Positions 61,447 to 64,000 of a DNA stretch of 64,000 nucleotides are shown here, piece by piece. The stretch is from contig NC_013943.1 of assembly GCF_000025725.1 (NCBI RefSeq), positions 248,001 to 312,000 on the forward strand. The letters are read 5' to 3'. The DNA comes from Denitrovibrio acetiphilus DSM 12809. Lineage in GTDB: Bacteria > Chrysiogenota > Deferribacteres > Deferribacterales > Geovibrionaceae. The notes under the pieces were generated by a model. That model was not told the DNA's origin and made no database searches. It saw only the letters and a program-made list of their open reading frames with translations. The number at the start of each line of letters is the position of its first letter. Within the stretch, counting starts at the first letter, position 1. The position numbers and the translations under genes are program-made.

Positions 61447-63936
61447 ATGATGCGGTCACTCTACTCAGCCATTAGCGGTCTGAGTGTAAACCAACAGGCA
61501 ATGGATGTTCTTGGTAACAACATTTCCAACGTTAATACAGTAGGTTATAAATCCGGTCGTGCTGTTTTTGAGGATATGCTCAGTCAGACACTCGTAGGCA
61601 GCACAGCGCCGTCGGACACTCTTGGTGGTACTAACTCAACTCAGGTTGGGCTTGGTACATCTCTTGCCGGAGTGGATACAATATTTGAAACAGGGAGTAT
61701 GCAGAGCACTTCTGTCAATACTGATCTGGCTATTCAGGGGGATGGTTTCTTTGTTATCAAGGGAGCCGGATCCAGCGACCTTCTTTATACAAGGGCAGGA
61801 GATTTCAGGTTTGATACATCCGGTTCGCTTGTGACCTCTTCCGGCTTTTATGTTCAGGGGTGGATGGTCGATCCTGATACTGGTGAACTGCTTACAGAAG
61901 GCACCACAGAGGACATTGTCCTCAGCTCGGCATATCAGACAGCACAGGCGAAAGTAACTTCTGAAGCCAGTCTTGCAGGAGTCCTTGATACTGATGCAGA
62001 CCCTAGTATCGTGTCATATCCTTCTCTTTTGCACTATGCTGATACAGGCGACAGTATTTTTCAGGTCTACAGTGATGATGGTGCGAACATGGATCTTGCG
62101 GATAACGAGTCTATTAAGGTGAAGGCTCATGGTACCGGCATGACGGAGATGGGGTACATATATAACACTTCTGATGTGAATCTTGATCTTGCCAGTGACC
62201 CGCAGCTTCTTGTTTATATCAATTCAAATCCGGTTACGCTTGAATATGGTGTGGATTTTAATACCATGGCAGAGCTTGCAAATGCACTTGAAACGCAGCT
62301 TAATACAGCCGCAGGTGCAGCGGATTTCTCAGTTGCTGTAGTTGACGGTACCATTAATGTTACAAGAAATACTGTTGTCGGTGCTAATGTTTCTATCGAC
62401 TCATTCAGTGGTTCACCACTGTTGGCAGTGGCAATGTCCGACCTCGCATCTGTTTATGACGATGCAGGCGATACTAAATCCAGTGATGAAATGTACTACG
62501 AAAGTCAAATCTATGCCGGCAGAGATTTTACAACGCTGACAGAGCTTGCATCTGCAATTGAAGAGGCTATTGACGGTAACGTTATTCCTACAGATGAATT
62601 CAATGTCACTTATGACAGTGCTACAGGTCAGTTTAACTATGTAATAGACAATACGCTGAACTCTGCTCTCGGCACACTTAGGCTTTCTGGGTTCTCTCTG
62701 GATAAAGCTTACAGTGGGACAGTTTTTGAGAATAATATAGTTCCTGCCGGTGCAGTGATTGAAGCTGTATACGGTACTACAGATACGGAACTGAGCAATA
62801 CATTTCTGCGTACAGCTCAGGATGACGACCCGCTGACAGAGCTTTTTACAAGTTCCGGCGACAGTCTTGGTCTTGACGCAACGGCTATTCTCCAGTTTTC
62901 TGCTGGTGTTGCGGGAGAGAATCTGGCTGGTACGGCAACTATTCCGGCAGCGACATCAACACTTGATGACCTGAGAGAAGCTATCGCTGCCTATATGGGA
63001 TACGACTCTGCAACAGAAGACGATGTGTTACAGCACATTGCAAGCCTTGATAAAAATTCGGGCAAGCTTCAGATAACAGGGGAAAAAGGCAGCCCGAATG
63101 AAATAGACTTTGTGAAATTTGAAGTTGTCGGTTCAGGGACATATGACACTTTCTATGACTATTACGAGTATAATACTGTTCAGGAAGCCAAAGGCGGTAC
63201 TCTGACAACATCTCAGACAATCTATGATGCTCAGGGTAATGCGCATACAGTGCAGTATAATTTTGAAATGTCTGACTCGCTTGATAATGTATGGAAGCTG
63301 ACAGTTTCCACTCCTGATGATGGAGCTGAGATATCATTTAATGAAACAACGGGTAATCAGGTTTATATGCATTTTAATGCAAACGGATCTTTTAATTACC
63401 TTACAACTGAAAGTGGACAGAGAATAGCTTCCCTCTCAATGAACTATGATACAGGTGGCGGCGCCGGTGTTGTTTCAGATATTGAAATGGATCTCGGTAC
63501 TGCCGGAAAATTTGACGGTATATACATATCCTCTGACGACAGCGGTATTACGAAGGCTGCTCAGGATGGATACGCCACAGGTCTTTTGGAGTCTACATTG
63601 TTTAACTCAAACGGAGAGATAATCGGTTACTATACTAACGGTCAGGTAGCAACTATCGCACAGATAGCTACTGCGACTTTTACAAACCCCGGAGGTCTTA
63701 CTAAAGTTGGGGATACGACTTTTCAGAAATCATCAAACTCTGGTGATCCAGCAATAGGCAGACCTGGTACAGGTTTCAGAGGAAAAGTAGCCGCAGAGAC
63801 ACTTGAAAACTCGAATGTGGATCTTTCAACTGAGTTTGTTAATATGATCACTACACAAAGGGGATTTCAGGCGAATTCAAGAGTAATCACTACATCTGAT
63901 GAGATGCTTCAGGAGCTCATGAGCCTTAAACGTTAA
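61447..63936 (+). CDS. flgE: Flagellar hook protein FlgE
   Basis: An 829-residue hook protein starting immediately after the flgD stop. The N-terminal flg_bb_rod motif MRSLYSAISGLSVNQQAMDVLGNNISNVNTVGYK and the C-terminal flg_bbr_C motif ENSNVDLSTEFVNMITTQRGFQANSRVITTSDEMLQEL bracket a long variable domain. This is about twice the size of enteric FlgE (about 400), comparable to the large hook proteins of epsilonproteobacteria and some Deferribacterota. A strong terminator follows. Confidence 0.96.
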   Translation: MMRSLYSAISGLSVNQQAMDVLGNNISNVNTVGYKSGRAVFEDMLSQTLVGSTAPSDTLGGTNSTQVGLGTSLAGVDTIFETGSMQSTSVNTDLAIQGDGFFVIKGAGSSDLLYTRAGDFRFDTSGSLVTSSGFYVQGWMVDPDTGELLTEGTTEDIVLSSAYQTAQAKVTSEASLAGVLDTDADPSIVSYPSLLHYADTGDSIFQVYSDDGANMDLADNESIKVKAHGTGMTEMGYIYNTSDVNLDLASDPQLLVYINSNPVTLEYGVDFNTMAELANALETQLNTAAGAADFSVAVVDGTINVTRNTVVGANVSIDSFSGSPLLAVAMSDLASVYDDAGDTKSSDEMYYESQIYAGRDFTTLTELASAIEEAIDGNVIPTDEFNVTYDSATGQFNYVIDNTLNSALGTLRLSGFSLDKAYSGTVFENNIVPAGAVIEAVYGTTDTELSNTFLRTAQDDDPLTELFTSSGDSLGLDATAILQFSAGVAGENLAGTATIPAATSTLDDLREAIAAYMGYDSATEDDVLQHIASLDKNSGKLQITGEKGSPNEIDFVKFEVVGSGTYDTFYDYYEYNTVQEAKGGTLTTSQTIYDAQGNAHTVQYNFEMSDSLDNVWKLTVSTPDDGAEISFNETTGNQVYMHFNANGSFNYLTTESGQRIASLSMNYDTGGGAGVVSDIEMDLGTAGKFDGIYISSDDSGITKAAQDGYATGLLESTLFNSNGEIIGYYTNGQVATIAQIATATFTNPGGLTKVGDTTFQKSSNSGDPAIGRPGTGFRGKVAAETLENSNVDLSTEFVNMITTQRGFQANSRVITTSDEMLQELMSLKR

Positions 63937-63961
63937 TAAGTATGAAGTATCAGATTTTAAG

Positions 63962-63992
63962 GCCGCAGTTTTCATCAACTGCGGCTTTTTTT
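63962..63992 (+). terminator. Terminator of the hook-gene operon
   Basis: A perfect 9-bp stem GCCGCAGTT (63962-63970) with AACTGCGGC (63977-63985), a 6-nt loop and seven T residues. Confidence 0.9.
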
Positions 63993-64000
63993 GTATTTAT

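Noticed and set aside
1-64000. CRISPR arrays
   Set aside because: No regularly spaced direct repeats were seen on either strand. The repeat clusters present belong to transposon ends.

Overview
The window looks like a chromosomal segment of a motile, anaerobically respiring Gram-negative bacterium. Evidence: lpxB and gmhA (LPS), SurA/PpiC periplasmic chaperones, a hook-gene cluster (fliK-flgD-flgE), multihaem c-type cytochromes, hypE and a sigma-54 promoter. The gene content (soluble flavoprotein reductase, hexahaem cytochrome, hisI-pilM linkage) would suit Deferribacterota (Denitrovibrio/Geovibrio-like). That placement is an inference from gene content, not a sequence match.

Layout. (1) 1-4800: Rrf2 regulator, SIMPL protein, a TIGR03545/TIGR03546 pair, and a Fur-type promoter driving only the stump of a ferri-siderophore permease. 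(2) 4802-10600: a two-component system (solute-binding-protein sensor kinase plus NtrC-type regulator) divergent from a hexahaem cytochrome and flavoprotein reductase. These have a near-consensus sigma-54 promoter and clustered TGCA palindromes. (3) 10860-28157: a tandem array of Tn7-like insertions downstream of glmS. It holds a degenerate older right end, a 16.9-kb element with tnsA-E, and a 379-bp gene-free mini-element next to glmS. The junctions carry the same 5-bp duplication, CAAAA. Cargo is a histidine phosphatase, a DUF262 protein with a HEPN-like partner, and an IetAS-like ATPase/subtilase pair whose protease gene is broken by an IS21-family element. (4) 28178-36051: glmS, an S4-domain protein, two PPIases, mfd and gmhA, all on the minus strand. 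(5) 36130-37713: an attenuator with a Phe/Tyr-rich leader peptide, DAHP synthase and tRNA-Phe. (6) 37714-52115: an accessory region with a TauE/SafE - PBP-HTH regulator - GAPDH cluster, paralogous unknown proteins, two more IS21-family elements each splitting a gene, a clamp-loader-like ATPase, one decayed and one truncated tyrosine recombinase, IS remnants, and an att repeat of the ssrA 3' end. (7) 52116-64000: ssrA (tmRNA), smpB, small redox and zinc-ribbon genes, hypE, a monohaem lipoprotein, hisI, pilM, lpxB, and the hook genes ending at a strong terminator.

How the parts work together. The two-component system probably senses the substrate of the adjacent flavocytochrome-type reductase. 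SmpB and ssrA form the trans-translation pair. DAHP synthase is probably controlled by charging of tRNA-Phe/Tyr. The Tn7 array is a layered history at attTn7. All three IS21-family insertions can be removed in silico at their duplications (6, 7 and 7 bp), and in each case an open reading frame is restored.
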